From: an uncultured Alphaproteobacteria bacterium
GTDB taxonomy: Bacteria > Pseudomonadota > Alphaproteobacteria > Caulobacterales > Caulobacteraceae
Assembly (NCBI GenBank): GCA_903909375.1
Contig: CAIVVM010000051.1
Coordinates: 62,001 to 126,000 of the forward strand
Length of the DNA: 64,000 bases
Reading direction: 5' to 3'
This document shows positions 8,281-16,552 of this stretch, in pieces. Positions within the stretch are counted from its first letter, which is position 1; each line of letters starts with the position of its first letter. Both the position numbers and the translations under genes were made by a program. The notes below the pieces were generated by a model. That model made no database searches and was not told the DNA's origin. It worked only from the letters and a program-made list of their open reading frames with translations.

Positions 8281-8308
8281 CGTCATCTGAATGTCACGCC
8301 TGCGACAT
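8281..8308 (+). promoter_or_regulatory. Pho-box-like direct repeats upstream of phnD1
   Basis: GTCAT at 8282, GTCAC at 8293 and GACAT at 8304 are spaced exactly 11 bp apart, the phasing of PhoB half-sites (CTGTCAT plus 4 bp). The site lies 65-90 bp before the phnD1 start, as expected for phosphate-starvation control of a phosphonate transporter. The match to the 7-bp consensus is partial (5/7 in the best two). Confidence 0.55.
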
Positions 8309-8372
8309 CGCCGGCAGTCAACGGTGAAGATCGACAAGGCTTCTGGCAGAAGAGGCTTGAGGCGACATACCC

Positions 8373-9326
8373 ATGGGTCGATCACTCCTGATAGCTTTGA
8401 CCGGCGTCGCGGTGCTGGCTGTCGCCGCCTGTGGCAAACCCGAGAAACCGGATGCTGGCGGTTGGCGCACCGGTATCAAGGAAGTCCGCATGGCGGTGAG
8501 CGGCAGCAATGACGACCCGATGCTGGTCAAGCGTCGTAGCGTCTATCGTGATCGCCTGAGCGCAGCGCTTGGCCTTCCGGTCAAACTCTATGAATCGTCG
8601 GACTTCAACGGGGTGATCCAGGCGCTCTCGTCAGGCCAGGTCGATCTTGGCCAGATCGCGGGTGGCGGTTACGCCAACGTCGACGCCCAGGTCGGCAGCC
8701 TGGTCGCCCCGATCCTGACACCGCGTCAGGCCGAGGGGGAGACAGGTTACTATTCCGCACTGGTCGTCCGGGCCGACAGCCCCATCAAGTCGCTGGCCGA
8801 CATGAAGGGCAAGTCTCTCGGATATGTGGATTTCAACTCCACCTCCGGCTACCTGGTGCCGAGGGCAAAGTTCCGCGAGCAGGGTCTCGATCCGGACACC
8901 TACTTCAGCAAGACCTCCTTCGCAGGCGGGCACACACAGGCTGTAATGGCCCTGTCCAACGGCCAGTTCGACGCCGCGGTGCTTCAGGCCACCGGCGGGG
9001 ATCCAGAGCACGGGTTCACCCGTGGCGCCCTTCATTCCATGGCCCGTCGGGGTTTCGTCAACCTCAAGGACTTCAGGATCATCTGGACAGCGGGGCCGAT
9101 CCCCAGCGACGCGGTCGTGGTCCGGACTGACCGGCCGCAGCCGATGATCGATCTGGCGCGTGGGGCTCTGGCTTCGCTTCCCTACGACGATCCGGAACTG
9201 TGGACCGATATCGGCCAGCTCGACGGCTCGACCTACACCTCCGTGAACCGGGATCACTACAAGGACATCATCGCCTTGAGAGCCGCAGACATCACCCAGC
9301 GTCGCAGTGCGGGCGGTCGGCCTTGA
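8373..9326 (+). CDS. phnD: Phosphonate ABC transporter substrate-binding lipoprotein
   Basis: The 317-residue protein has a lipoprotein signal peptide ending in AVAAC (lipobox cysteine about residue 20). A periplasmic binding fold of the PhnD/phosphonate-bd type follows: DFNGVIQALSSGQVDLGQIAGGGYA, then SLADMKGKSLGYVDFNSTSGYLVPR, the segment usually lining the phosphonate pocket, and GGHTQAVMALSNGQFDAAV. The ligand would be phosphonate, phosphite or phosphate, which sequence alone cannot tell. A GAGG site precedes the ATG. It is the first gene of the transporter arm and lies under a Pho-box-like site. Its stop overlaps the TTG start of the next binding protein. Confidence 0.88.
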   Translation: MGRSLLIALTGVAVLAVAACGKPEKPDAGGWRTGIKEVRMAVSGSNDDPMLVKRRSVYRDRLSAALGLPVKLYESSDFNGVIQALSSGQVDLGQIAGGGYANVDAQVGSLVAPILTPRQAEGETGYYSALVVRADSPIKSLADMKGKSLGYVDFNSTSGYLVPRAKFREQGLDPDTYFSKTSFAGGHTQAVMALSNGQFDAAVLQATGGDPEHGFTRGALHSMARRGFVNLKDFRIIWTAGPIPSDAVVVRTDRPQPMIDLARGALASLPYDDPELWTDIGQLDGSTYTSVNRDHYKDIIALRAADITQRRSAGGRP

Positions 9327-10174
9327 AACGGCTCCGGGTCGCCCTGCTGGCCCTGTCGTGCCTGGCCGCCACAGGGGCCGGTGCGCCGTCGCCGACGCTC
9401 CGGGTCGCAGCCCTGACCGGGGCTTCCGGCGCCTGTGCGGCGCCTGCTGCCGCGCTCCCGGCGGGAGAACGGGCCTACTACGCCCATCTCGCAAAACGCC
9501 TCGATGTCACGGTTCTGCGGTGTCCGGTGACTGATGCGACGGCTGCAGCCAAGGCGCTTGCGGCGAATGAGATCGATCTTGCCGTGCTGGATCCCGCCGC
9601 TTTCGCACCGGTCCAGGCCACGACGCGGGCGATCCTGACGGTCCGATCCCAGGGCGGATTGAACAGGATCCCGGTTGTGTTGGGGGTAAAGGCGACAAGT
9701 CCGTTCAAGACGATGGCGGACCTTCGCGGAAAATCCCTGGTGTTTGGCGGCAGCACGCCGGCCGCGATGAGCCTGCCCAAGCTGGCGCTGTCCCAGCGCG
9801 ACGCACCGGCTGCGTTCTGGGGCCGCGAGCTGGTCGCCGTGGACGGGGATGCGGCGGTCTCGGACCTGCGGGCAAACAAGGCTGACGCCGTGGTGCTTCA
9901 TGCGGCAGCCTGGCAACGACTTTGTTTTCAGAAGTCGCCCAAGGAGGCGGCGCCCTGCGCTGATCTTCGCATCATTACAAAGATCCGGCCCCAGGCCGAC
10001 CGCGCCATTGTCGTGCGGCGAGATATCGCCGACGAGACCCGGTATCGCCTGATCGGCATTCACATGCCGTTGCATCTGGAGAATGCGGCAGCCTTCGCAT
10101 GGGCGACCTCCTGGTCGCCGAAAGCAGCGGAGTTTCAACCCGCCGAACCCCTCGCGCTGGTGGCGACGCGTTGA
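9323..10174 (+). CDS. Second PhnD-type periplasmic binding protein
   Basis: The start is a TTG overlapping the phnD1 stop (TTGA); with it the protein begins MKRLRVALLALSCLAATGAG, an ordinary signal peptide without a lipobox cysteine. The 283-residue product keeps the phosphonate-binding family layout (KALAANEIDLAVLDPAAF, TMADLRGKSLVFGG, LRANKADAVVLHAAAW) but is clearly diverged from phnD1 and has several cysteines (CAAPAA, LRCPV, RLCFQK, APCADL). A tandem soluble partner beside a lipoprotein suggests two ligand specificities feeding one permease, or an accessory binding protein. The family is confident; the ligand is unknown. Confidence 0.75.
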   Translation: MKRLRVALLALSCLAATGAGAPSPTLRVAALTGASGACAAPAAALPAGERAYYAHLAKRLDVTVLRCPVTDATAAAKALAANEIDLAVLDPAAFAPVQATTRAILTVRSQGGLNRIPVVLGVKATSPFKTMADLRGKSLVFGGSTPAAMSLPKLALSQRDAPAAFWGRELVAVDGDAAVSDLRANKADAVVLHAAAWQRLCFQKSPKEAAPCADLRIITKIRPQADRAIVVRRDIADETRYRLIGIHMPLHLENAAAFAWATSWSPKAAEFQPAEPLALVATR

Positions 10175-11061
10175 GCGAGACCTCGTCCGCAGTCACGGCG
10201 TTCGAAGCGCTGCGCCGGCAAACGCTGCGTCGTCAGCGACTGCAGACCCTGGCCGGGCTTCTGATCTTTTCGGCGATCCTGCTGATCTCGTTCCAGCGTA
10301 GCCAGTTCTTTTCCTCGGATATCGGCGACGATCCGCTGGGGCGGATCGGCGAGTTTCTCAACCGGATGATACCGGACCTGAAGGGCGAGGCCCTGCTGGC
10401 GGACAGCCGCACCGAAGGGTCATTGGCCTGGTGGTACTATGACCTGCCGCGCTGGCTGCGACTGGGGTGGCAGACTGTGGAGATGGCGATCGTCGCCACG
10501 GTCCTCGGCGCCGTCGGCGGATTGCTTGCCTCCTTCCTGTGCGCGCGGAACCTGATGCCGATCGCGGCCGTGCGGTTCACGGTTCGTCGCACGCTTGAGG
10601 CCATTCGAACGCTGCCCGATCTCGTGCTGGCCCTGATTCTGGTGGCGGCCTTCGGCGCCGGCCCGCTCGCCGGCGTGATTACCCTGGCTGTGTCGACCAT
10701 GGGCAGCCTCGGCAAGCTGTTCTCCGAGATCAACGAGGAGGTCGATCCGCGTCAGCTCGAAGGCATGAGAGCCTCTGGCGCCGGCTATGCCGCGATGATC
10801 CGCTACGGCGTGGTGCCGCAGGTGCTTCCCAACTACACCTCCTACGCCCTGATCCGGCTGGAGGGGAATCTGGCCGGTGCGGCCGCCCTGGGCATTGTTG
10901 GCGCCGGGGGGATCGGCATCGAACTGCAGCGGGCCATCACCTACACGGAGTTCGACACCTATCTGGCGATCCTGCTGCTGATCGTCGGGATGATCTTCCT
11001 GATCGACATCGCGTCGGAAGCGATACGGCATCGGCTGATAGGATTGGGAGAAAGCCGGTGA
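10171..11061 (+). CDS. phnE: Phosphonate ABC transporter permease 1
   Basis: The chosen start is the TTG at 10171 overlapping the stop of the second binding protein (TTGA), giving MSETSSAVTAFEAL and 296 residues; a longer frame from 10099 would run through the previous gene. One membrane helix lies at ~25-45. The binding-protein-dependent permease core follows, with about five more helices and the EAA-type cytoplasmic loop (EINEEVDPRQLEGMRASGAG), then AAALGIVGAGGIGIEL, characteristic of PhnE. It forms the channel with phnE2 and the ATPase PhnC. The stop overlaps the phnE2 GTG. Confidence 0.88.
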   Translation: MSETSSAVTAFEALRRQTLRRQRLQTLAGLLIFSAILLISFQRSQFFSSDIGDDPLGRIGEFLNRMIPDLKGEALLADSRTEGSLAWWYYDLPRWLRLGWQTVEMAIVATVLGAVGGLLASFLCARNLMPIAAVRFTVRRTLEAIRTLPDLVLALILVAAFGAGPLAGVITLAVSTMGSLGKLFSEINEEVDPRQLEGMRASGAGYAAMIRYGVVPQVLPNYTSYALIRLEGNLAGAAALGIVGAGGIGIELQRAITYTEFDTYLAILLLIVGMIFLIDIASEAIRHRLIGLGESR

Positions 11062-11879
11062 ACCCGGGTCAGCTCGCCCGCGCGCGCCAGGTCGCACCCG
11101 AAGCCCTGCAGCCCAGCTGGCGTCGGCGCCTGATCAACTGGGCTCTGACGGTTGCCGCCGCCGCAGCGTTTGTGGCGATGTGTGTCGACCTGCAACTGGC
11201 GCCAGCGTCGGTGCTCTCGGGCTTCGGAAAGCTGGGCACGTTCCTTGCGAACTCGATGCCGCCCTCAGACGGCGGCGACCTGCCGCGAATTCTGGTAGCC
11301 TTGGCCGAGACCTTCGCCATGGCGCTCGCGGGAACGGTGATCGCGACGCTTGTCGCCCTGCCGCTGGGCGTCATCGGCGCCAAGACTGTGGTGGGCCAGC
11401 CGGTGCTGCACTTTGTGTTTCGCCGGTCGCTCGACTGGTTTCGCGGCGTACCGTCTCTGGTGTGGGCGCTGATCCTGGTGTCGGCCTTCGGACTGGGTCC
11501 CTTCGGCGGGGTGATTGCCCTGGCGCTGGCGGACATTCCGAGCCTGGCGAAGCTGTTTTCCGAGGCGATCGAGAATGCGGACGAGAAGCCGCTGGATGGC
11601 GTTCGCGCGGCTGGCGTGTCCCCGCTGATGGCCCTGCGCTATGGCCTGGCGCCCCAGGTTGTTCCGGTGATGGCCAGTCAGGTGCTGTTCTTCCTGGAGA
11701 GCAACTTCCGCAACGCCGCCGTGCTCGGGATCGTGGGCGCCGGCGGCATCGGTTTCGAGCTTGAAGAGCGCATCCGCATCTTCGCCTTCGATCAGGTGGT
11801 CTTCATCATCGGCCTGTACATGATCTGTGTCGCCGCCCTGGACATGGTGTCGCAATCGCTGCGGCAGCGGCTGGCCTGA
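11058..11879 (+). CDS. phnE: Phosphonate ABC transporter permease 2
   Basis: The 273-residue protein starts with a GTG overlapping the phnE1 stop (GTGA). It has an N-terminal helix (~27-45) and the same permease core as phnE1: GTVIATLVALPLGVIGAKT, the EAA-like loop AIENADEKPLDGVRAAGV, and AAVLGIVGAGGIGFEL. Two unequal PhnE subunits are common in alphaproteobacterial phn loci and would form a heterodimer. The gene ends the first transporter unit; phnC follows 114 bp later behind its own Pho-box-like repeats. Confidence 0.88.
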   Translation: MNPGQLARARQVAPEALQPSWRRRLINWALTVAAAAAFVAMCVDLQLAPASVLSGFGKLGTFLANSMPPSDGGDLPRILVALAETFAMALAGTVIATLVALPLGVIGAKTVVGQPVLHFVFRRSLDWFRGVPSLVWALILVSAFGLGPFGGVIALALADIPSLAKLFSEAIENADEKPLDGVRAAGVSPLMALRYGLAPQVVPVMASQVLFFLESNFRNAAVLGIVGAGGIGFELEERIRIFAFDQVVFIIGLYMICVAALDMVSQSLRQRLA

Positions 11880-11919
11880 AGCAACCCCGGTGCGACAAAT
11901 CGGGCCAGGGTGCTGATCG

Positions 11920-11948
11920 CCGTCACGGGGGCGTCACGCTGAAGTCAT
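11920..11948 (+). promoter_or_regulatory. Pho-box-like triple repeat upstream of phnC
   Basis: GTCAC at 11922, GTCAC at 11933 and GTCAT at 11944 lie exactly 11 bp apart, three phased half-sites of the PhoB type. The ATG of phnC lies 46 bp downstream, which leaves room for a -10 (GACTAC-like, about 11956). This suggests a second PhoB-dependent start inside the transporter arm. Confidence 0.6.
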
Positions 11949-11993
11949 GCGGCGGGACTACGGTTGGGGTCGGACGAGAACCCCGGAGTCCCT

Positions 11994-12770
11994 ATGCTCG
12001 AGCTGCACGGCGTCACCAAGAGATTCGGCGATACCCTCGCCGTCGACAATGTGAGTTTCAGCTGCCAGCGAGGCGAGCTGGTCGGGATCATCGGGCGCTC
12101 GGGCGCGGGGAAATCCACCCTGCTCAGGATGGTCAACCGGCTCACGGACCCGACGGATGGACACATCAGCTGGGACGGGCGCGACGTCAGCCGTCTGAAC
12201 GGCGCGGCGCTCCGGCAATGGCGCCGGCGATGCGCCATGATTTTCCAGCAATTCAATCTATGCCCCCGTCTGGACGTGATCACCAATGTGCTGGTGGGGG
12301 TGGTGGCAGAGCGACCGCTCGCCAGTTCGCTGATGAAGTTCTTTCCGGCCGCTGACCGCGCGCGCGCCATCCTGGAACTGGACGCACTGGACATGGCGCA
12401 CGCGGCCTTGCAGCGGGCCGGGACGCTATCCGGCGGTCAGCAGCAACGCGTCGCCATTGCGCGCGCCATGCTTCAGGAACCGGAACTGGTGCTGGCAGAC
12501 GAGCCGGTCGCCTCACTGGACCCTGTCAACGCCGAGGTGGTGATGGATGCGCTCCAGAAGATCTGCCGCGAGCGCAATGTTCCGGTGATCGTCAATCTCC
12601 ACAGTCTGGAGATTGCGCGGCGCTACTGCACCCGCATTGTGGCGATGTCCAAGGGCGCGATTGTGTTTGATGGACCGCCTGCTGGCTTGACCCAGACCGT
12701 ACTGGACCGGGTCTACGCTGGTCGCATGACGCCCGAGACGGCGCCCTTCAGCATCGTTGAAGCTGCCTGA
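11994..12770 (+). CDS. phnC: Phosphonate ABC transporter ATPase
   Basis: The ATG at 11994 is preferred over an upstream TTG because GGAG lies five bases before it and MLELHGVTKRFGDTLAVDN is the normal start of the family. The 258-residue ATPase has Walker A GRSGAGKST (~34), the signature LSGGQQQR, Walker B LVLADEPVASLDP and a switch histidine in VNLHSLEIA. It couples ATP hydrolysis to the PhnE permeases. Its stop overlaps the start of the hexapeptide acetyltransferase gene. Confidence 0.92.
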   Translation: MLELHGVTKRFGDTLAVDNVSFSCQRGELVGIIGRSGAGKSTLLRMVNRLTDPTDGHISWDGRDVSRLNGAALRQWRRRCAMIFQQFNLCPRLDVITNVLVGVVAERPLASSLMKFFPAADRARAILELDALDMAHAALQRAGTLSGGQQQRVAIARAMLQEPELVLADEPVASLDPVNAEVVMDALQKICRERNVPVIVNLHSLEIARRYCTRIVAMSKGAIVFDGPPAGLTQTVLDRVYAGRMTPETAPFSIVEAA

Positions 12771-13459
12771 TGGTCCTGCGCCTGGCGGATCGCCCCCTGG
12801 AACCCGGTGCTCTCTACTTTGATCGCTATCTCCATGCCGGGCCTGAAGAAATCCGGGACGCAGCGTTCCCGGCGGTGCACGCGGACGCTCAGGTCCACGA
12901 CTCGGTCATGGGCCCCTGGACGCGCGTTGGCGCCCGCACCAGCCTGTCGGAAGTGGTGATGGGCGCCTACAGCTACATCGTCAACGACTCCTCGGCCGCC
13001 TACTCCGAGATCGGCAAGTTCTGTTCGATCGCGCGGGACGTCCGGATCAATCCGGGCAACCACCCCACATGGCGGGCAGCACAGCATCACTTCAGCTATC
13101 GCGCCCGGTCGTATGAACTGGGCCCAACGGACGACGATGAGTTCTTCGAGTGGCGACGTTCCCATGCCGTGACCCTCGGTCACGATGTGTGGCTTGGTCA
13201 TGGAGTGACGGTGCTGCCGGGCGTGTCCATCGGAACCGGATCGGTTGTCGGCGCGGGCGCGGTCGTCTCCAAGGATGTTCCCCCCTTCACCATCGTGGCC
13301 GGCGTACCCTCCAAGCCGATCCGGGAACGCTTCCCCAAAGCTGTCCAGGATGGTCTGCTGGCGATCAGTTGGTGGGACTGGAGCCATGACCGGCTGTCGG
13401 ACGCCCTTGAGGACTTCAGAACCCTTGATGCTGACGCCTTCGTCGAAAAGCACAGCTGA
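12770..13459 (+). CDS. Hexapeptide-repeat acetyltransferase of phosphonate loci (TIGR03308-type)
   Basis: The 229-residue protein is a left-handed beta-helix transferase: imperfect hexapeptides run from GPWTRVGARTSLSEVVMG through YSEIGKFCSIARDVRINPGNHPTW to VWLGHGVTVLPGVSIGTGSVVGAGAVVSKDVPPFTIVAGVPSK. This CAT/NodL-like class is found repeatedly within C-P lyase loci. By analogy with PhnO it may acetylate aminophosphonates, though the fold differs from PhnO (a GNAT). It overlaps phnC by one base at its start and phnN by about 32 bases at its end, so the three are co-translated. The acceptor is not known. Confidence 0.8.
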   Translation: MVLRLADRPLEPGALYFDRYLHAGPEEIRDAAFPAVHADAQVHDSVMGPWTRVGARTSLSEVVMGAYSYIVNDSSAAYSEIGKFCSIARDVRINPGNHPTWRAAQHHFSYRARSYELGPTDDDEFFEWRRSHAVTLGHDVWLGHGVTVLPGVSIGTGSVVGAGAVVSKDVPPFTIVAGVPSKPIRERFPKAVQDGLLAISWWDWSHDRLSDALEDFRTLDADAFVEKHS

Positions 13460-14000
13460 GAGCGGCCTGCTGGTCCTGGTGGTGGGGCCATCCGGGGTCG
13501 GCAAGGATACCCTGCTGGATGGCGCCCGGTCCGCGCTGGCCGACGACGATCGCTTTGTGTTCGTCCGCCGCGAGATCACCCGCCCTGCCGGGGCCGGCGG
13601 CGAGGATCATATCGCGCTCGACGAAATGAGTTTCTCGGAACGCGAGACGTCTGGACACTACGCCCTGAGCTGGCGCGCCAACGGGCTGGCCTATGGCGTT
13701 CCCGCCGGTATTGCGGGTGACCTGGCGCTGGGCCGAACAGTAGTCGTGAACGGTTCCCGCGCCATTGTCAGCGAAGCCCGGTCGCGCTTCACCGGCATTC
13801 GGGTGATCCTTGTCGATGCGGACCGCGAACTTCTGGCCCAGCGATTGGCAGAGCGCGGTCGCGAGACGGCGGCAGAGATTGCGGCGCGGCTTGAGCGCGC
13901 GCCTGATGTCGAGATGTCTGGCGGGGACGTCATCGTGGTCAGGAACGACGGTACCCCTGCAGAGGGGGTTGCCCTGCTGGTCGCCGCGCTGAGGGGCTAG
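13428..14000 (+). CDS. phnN: Ribose 1,5-bisphosphate phosphokinase PhnN
   Basis: The start at 13428 (MLTPSSKSTAESGLL) is the latest ATG before the P-loop and gives 190 residues, the usual PhnN size; an earlier in-frame Met at 13245 lies deep inside the acetyltransferase gene. The guanylate-kinase-like P-loop is GPSGVGKDT, followed by FVRREITRP and a C-terminal TVVVNGSRAIVSEAR strand. PhnN makes PRPP from ribose 1,5-bisphosphate and ATP, the last step of the C-P lyase route. It converges with the DUF1045 gene, and the two stop codons share the same four bases, CTAG. Confidence 0.88.
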   Translation: MLTPSSKSTAESGLLVLVVGPSGVGKDTLLDGARSALADDDRFVFVRREITRPAGAGGEDHIALDEMSFSERETSGHYALSWRANGLAYGVPAGIAGDLALGRTVVVNGSRAIVSEARSRFTGIRVILVDADRELLAQRLAERGRETAAEIAARLERAPDVEMSGGDVIVVRNDGTPAEGVALLVAALRG

Positions 14001-14701
14001 AGAGCGGTCGCCTCACCGACAAAATTGAACCGGGCGAGCACCGTGAACGGCGCGGCGCGGTCCGGTTGCCGGAAGATGGCCAGGCTGTCGAACAGCGTGG
14101 GCCCGGTCTCCGCAACGAAGTGGTTCTGCAGGGCGGACAGCACCTTCACCCGGACCTGATCATCACGGATACGCCCCGTGAGGGTCATGTGAAACCGGAA
14201 GTCCTCGTACACGTAGGGATATCCCCACTTGAGCAGGCGGGCGTCCTGCTCCGGGGTTAGCCTGGCCTTTCGACGACGTTCCAGATCGAACTCGGTCAGC
14301 GGCGCCCGGAAGGGATCCAGCGCGCAGACACAAAGGCCGTGCAGCGCATGCATTTCCGGGGACGGGCCTTGAATCTGGAACGCGAGAAATGGGCCGAGTG
14401 CGGCTGGCGCGATGGGTGCTGTAAATGGCGCAATCCGGCCAGAAAGCCGGCCGGTCTCGGCCAGTAGATCATCCTCGGTGCATCCCGGCGCGAGCTCGAA
14501 TGGCGCCTTCAGGGTGGCGTGGAAACCGTAGCCTCTGGGGTCTTCGGTGAGTGCATCCAGATCGAGCCCCTCCAGCGCCGGCAGCACAGGTCTCTGGAGC
14601 GTCTGGCCATCCTCCGCGTCGCGGCCGAGCCAGGCCGAGGCTTTCGACCAGAGCGAGGTCGTGGGCCGAGGTGCGAAATAGATGCCGTAGCGCGCCGTCA
14701 T
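13997..14701 (-). CDS. DUF1045 2H-type phosphoesterase of phosphonate loci
   Basis: The start is the ATG at 14701, which overlaps the phnM stop (ATGA) and opens with the conserved MTARYGIYFAP. The 234-residue product has two HxT motifs, H61-A-T and H171-M-T (in RFHMTLTGRI), at the spacing of 2H phosphoesterases, which open 2',3'- or 1,2-cyclic phosphates. DUF1045 proteins occur mainly in phn operons (TIGR03223). No phnP is present here, so this protein is a good candidate for hydrolysing 5-phosphoribosyl 1,2-cyclic phosphate. That role is inferred; fold and context are visible. Confidence 0.8.
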   Translation of the reverse strand: MTARYGIYFAPRPTTSLWSKASAWLGRDAEDGQTLQRPVLPALEGLDLDALTEDPRGYGFHATLKAPFELAPGCTEDDLLAETGRLSGRIAPFTAPIAPAALGPFLAFQIQGPSPEMHALHGLCVCALDPFRAPLTEFDLERRRKARLTPEQDARLLKWGYPYVYEDFRFHMTLTGRIRDDQVRVKVLSALQNHFVAETGPTLFDSLAIFRQPDRAAPFTVLARFNFVGEATAL

Positions 14702-15837
14702 GCCACCCGAAGGCCCTGCCGCCAGACTTCCGCCGGCACCGGCCAGCCGGCGGTTCTCCGGGCGACCCGCAACAGGTCCGCGCGCTGACACGCCGCGATT
14801 TCGCCGCGGTCGTTCAGACCCAGGCTACGCGCGGGCGTCGCAGCGACCGTCGCCAGCGCCCGCTCGGGCGCCCAGGCAAAATCGTCGATCAGCATGAAGG
14901 CGGAACGCAGCATCGAGAGCGGCACATAGTCAGAAGCCAGAATGTCGAGCACGCCATGCTCTGCGCACTCGCGCGCCGAGAGGTTGCCGGAATGGGAGCT
15001 GCCGCGCACAAAATTCGGACCTCCCATGCAGATCGCCATCCCGTAGCTCCTGGCCCGCAGCGCAGCGCTCAGAGTGACCGGGAACTCGGCGATCACGCAA
15101 CCGTCCTGATGGGCTTCGTCCACATGAGCGTCGGTCGCGTCATCGTGCGCACAGATCGGCACGCCATATTCGCGTGCAAAGGCCACGACGCTGCGGCGGT
15201 TGGCATAGGCCACGCCGGGGTCGCGCCCCTCATGCCGTTGCGCTGTGATGTCCTCGATTTCAGTTTCGCTATGGCCGGCCGCGACCAGCCGGTCCAGGAG
15301 CCGGGAGACGTCGCTGGTCTGCCGCTGGCCTGGCGTGTGGTCCATAACCGACAGCAGTTTCAGGCGGGTGTTGTCCGCGTGCGGTTCCAGCAGCGACAGC
15401 AACTGCGGATTCGTCACCTCACAGCGCAGGTGCAGCAGATGTTCGGCGCGCAGCGCGCCATCCGCCTGGGCGCGATCCATGCCGGCGATCATCGGCCCGA
15501 GGGCTTCCTTGCGGTCCAGCCCCTCCTTGCGACCGTGGAGGCTCAGGGAATCCAGCACCGTGGTGATCCCGGCCGAGGCGCACTGTCCATCATGGGCCAG
15601 CGCGGCGCCGTAGGCGTCCCAGAGCGCGCCCGGGCGCGGCTGATAGTGCTTTTCCAGATTGTCAGTGTGGATATCCACCAGACCAGGAACCAGCCAGTCG
15701 GCGCCCCAGTCGAGCGCCGTCGACGATGGCGCATTGCGCGCCTCGACGGCGGCGATGTTCTCGCCCTGCAGCACGACCTCACCGCGGATCAGGCCGGTCG
15801 GAGAGACGATGTTTTCCGAGTAGATACGCCGTTCCAT
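14698..15837 (-). CDS. phnM: Ribose 1-methylphosphonate 5-triphosphate diphosphatase PhnM (core operon copy)
   Basis: The 379-residue amidohydrolase starts at 15837, just after the phnL stop. Metal-site features are DIHTDNLEKHYQPRP near the N-terminus, the region around HAGRKE/GMDRAQADG, SVMDHTPGQRQ, and a later CAHDDATDAH. PhnM removes pyrophosphate from alpha-D-ribose 1-alkylphosphonate 5-triphosphate to give the PhnJ substrate. The gene is the seventh of the phnGHIJKLM operon and is coupled to the DUF1045 gene. A second phnM lies at 21373-22506; the two are clearly diverged. Confidence 0.92.
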   Translation of the reverse strand: MERRIYSENIVSPTGLIRGEVVLQGENIAAVEARNAPSSTALDWGADWLVPGLVDIHTDNLEKHYQPRPGALWDAYGAALAHDGQCASAGITTVLDSLSLHGRKEGLDRKEALGPMIAGMDRAQADGALRAEHLLHLRCEVTNPQLLSLLEPHADNTRLKLLSVMDHTPGQRQTSDVSRLLDRLVAAGHSETEIEDITAQRHEGRDPGVAYANRRSVVAFAREYGVPICAHDDATDAHVDEAHQDGCVIAEFPVTLSAALRARSYGMAICMGGPNFVRGSSHSGNLSARECAEHGVLDILASDYVPLSMLRSAFMLIDDFAWAPERALATVAATPARSLGLNDRGEIAACQRADLLRVARRTAGWPVPAEVWRQGLRVA

Positions 15838-15841
15838 GGCC

Positions 15842-16546
15842 CTAAGCCGCCGCCTTGAATTCGGACACACCAAACAGCCGGGTGGCGACAGCGTCGCGCA
15901 CGTCGCTGTCGTGGAAAATGCCGATCATCGCCGCACCCCGGTCCAGGGCCTCGCGGATCAGGGTGACCACGATGGCGCGGTTCTCGGCGTCAAGCGACGC
16001 GGTCGGCTCATCCAGCAGCATGACCGGATAATTGCGGATGAAGCTGCGGGCGATGTTCACGCGCTGCTGCTCCCCGCCGGAGAAGGTGGCCGGGGGCAGG
16101 TCCCAGTGGGCGCGAGGGAGTCGCAGGGCTGACAACAGGGCTTCGGCGCGTTGCTGCGCCTCCACGGCATCGACGCCGTTTTCCAGCAGCGGCTCCATGG
16201 TCAGCTGAAGCGTCGAGATCCGGGGGATCACCCGCAGGAACTGGCTGACGTAACCCAGGGTGCGTCGCCGTACGTCCAGCACCTGATGGGGCAGGGCGCG
16301 GGTGATGTCGACATAGGCGCCGTCATGCAGCACCCGGACCGAGCCTCGGGTGGGCAGATAGTTGCCAAAAATGGATCGCATCAGCGTCGACTTGCCGACG
16401 CCGGACTCACCGGCCAGCACCACGCATTCTCCCGGCGAGACCTCGAGGTCCAGCCGCTCGAAAACGGGAATGGTCGCCGACTCGGCATTGTGAAGCGTGA
16501 AGGTCTTGGCAAGATCCTCCACCACGATCAGGGGCTGGGGGCTCAT
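15842..16546 (-). CDS. phnL: C-P lyase complex ATPase-like subunit PhnL
   Basis: The 234-residue protein has an ABC fold: Walker A GESGVGKST, signature FSGGEQQR, Walker B MLLDEPTASLDA and switch histidine GIFHDSD. PhnL is required with PhnGHI for forming the ribose-phosphonate triphosphate, although it carries no membrane partner. It follows phnK by six bases and precedes phnM by four, so all are one transcript. It starts at the ATG at 16546 (MSPQPLIVVEDLAK). Confidence 0.92.
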   Translation of the reverse strand: MSPQPLIVVEDLAKTFTLHNAESATIPVFERLDLEVSPGECVVLAGESGVGKSTLMRSIFGNYLPTRGSVRVLHDGAYVDITRALPHQVLDVRRRTLGYVSQFLRVIPRISTLQLTMEPLLENGVDAVEAQQRAEALLSALRLPRAHWDLPPATFSGGEQQRVNIARSFIRNYPVMLLDEPTASLDAENRAIVVTLIREALDRGAAMIGIFHDSDVRDAVATRLFGVSEFKAAA

Positions 16547-16552
16547 GGTGAC

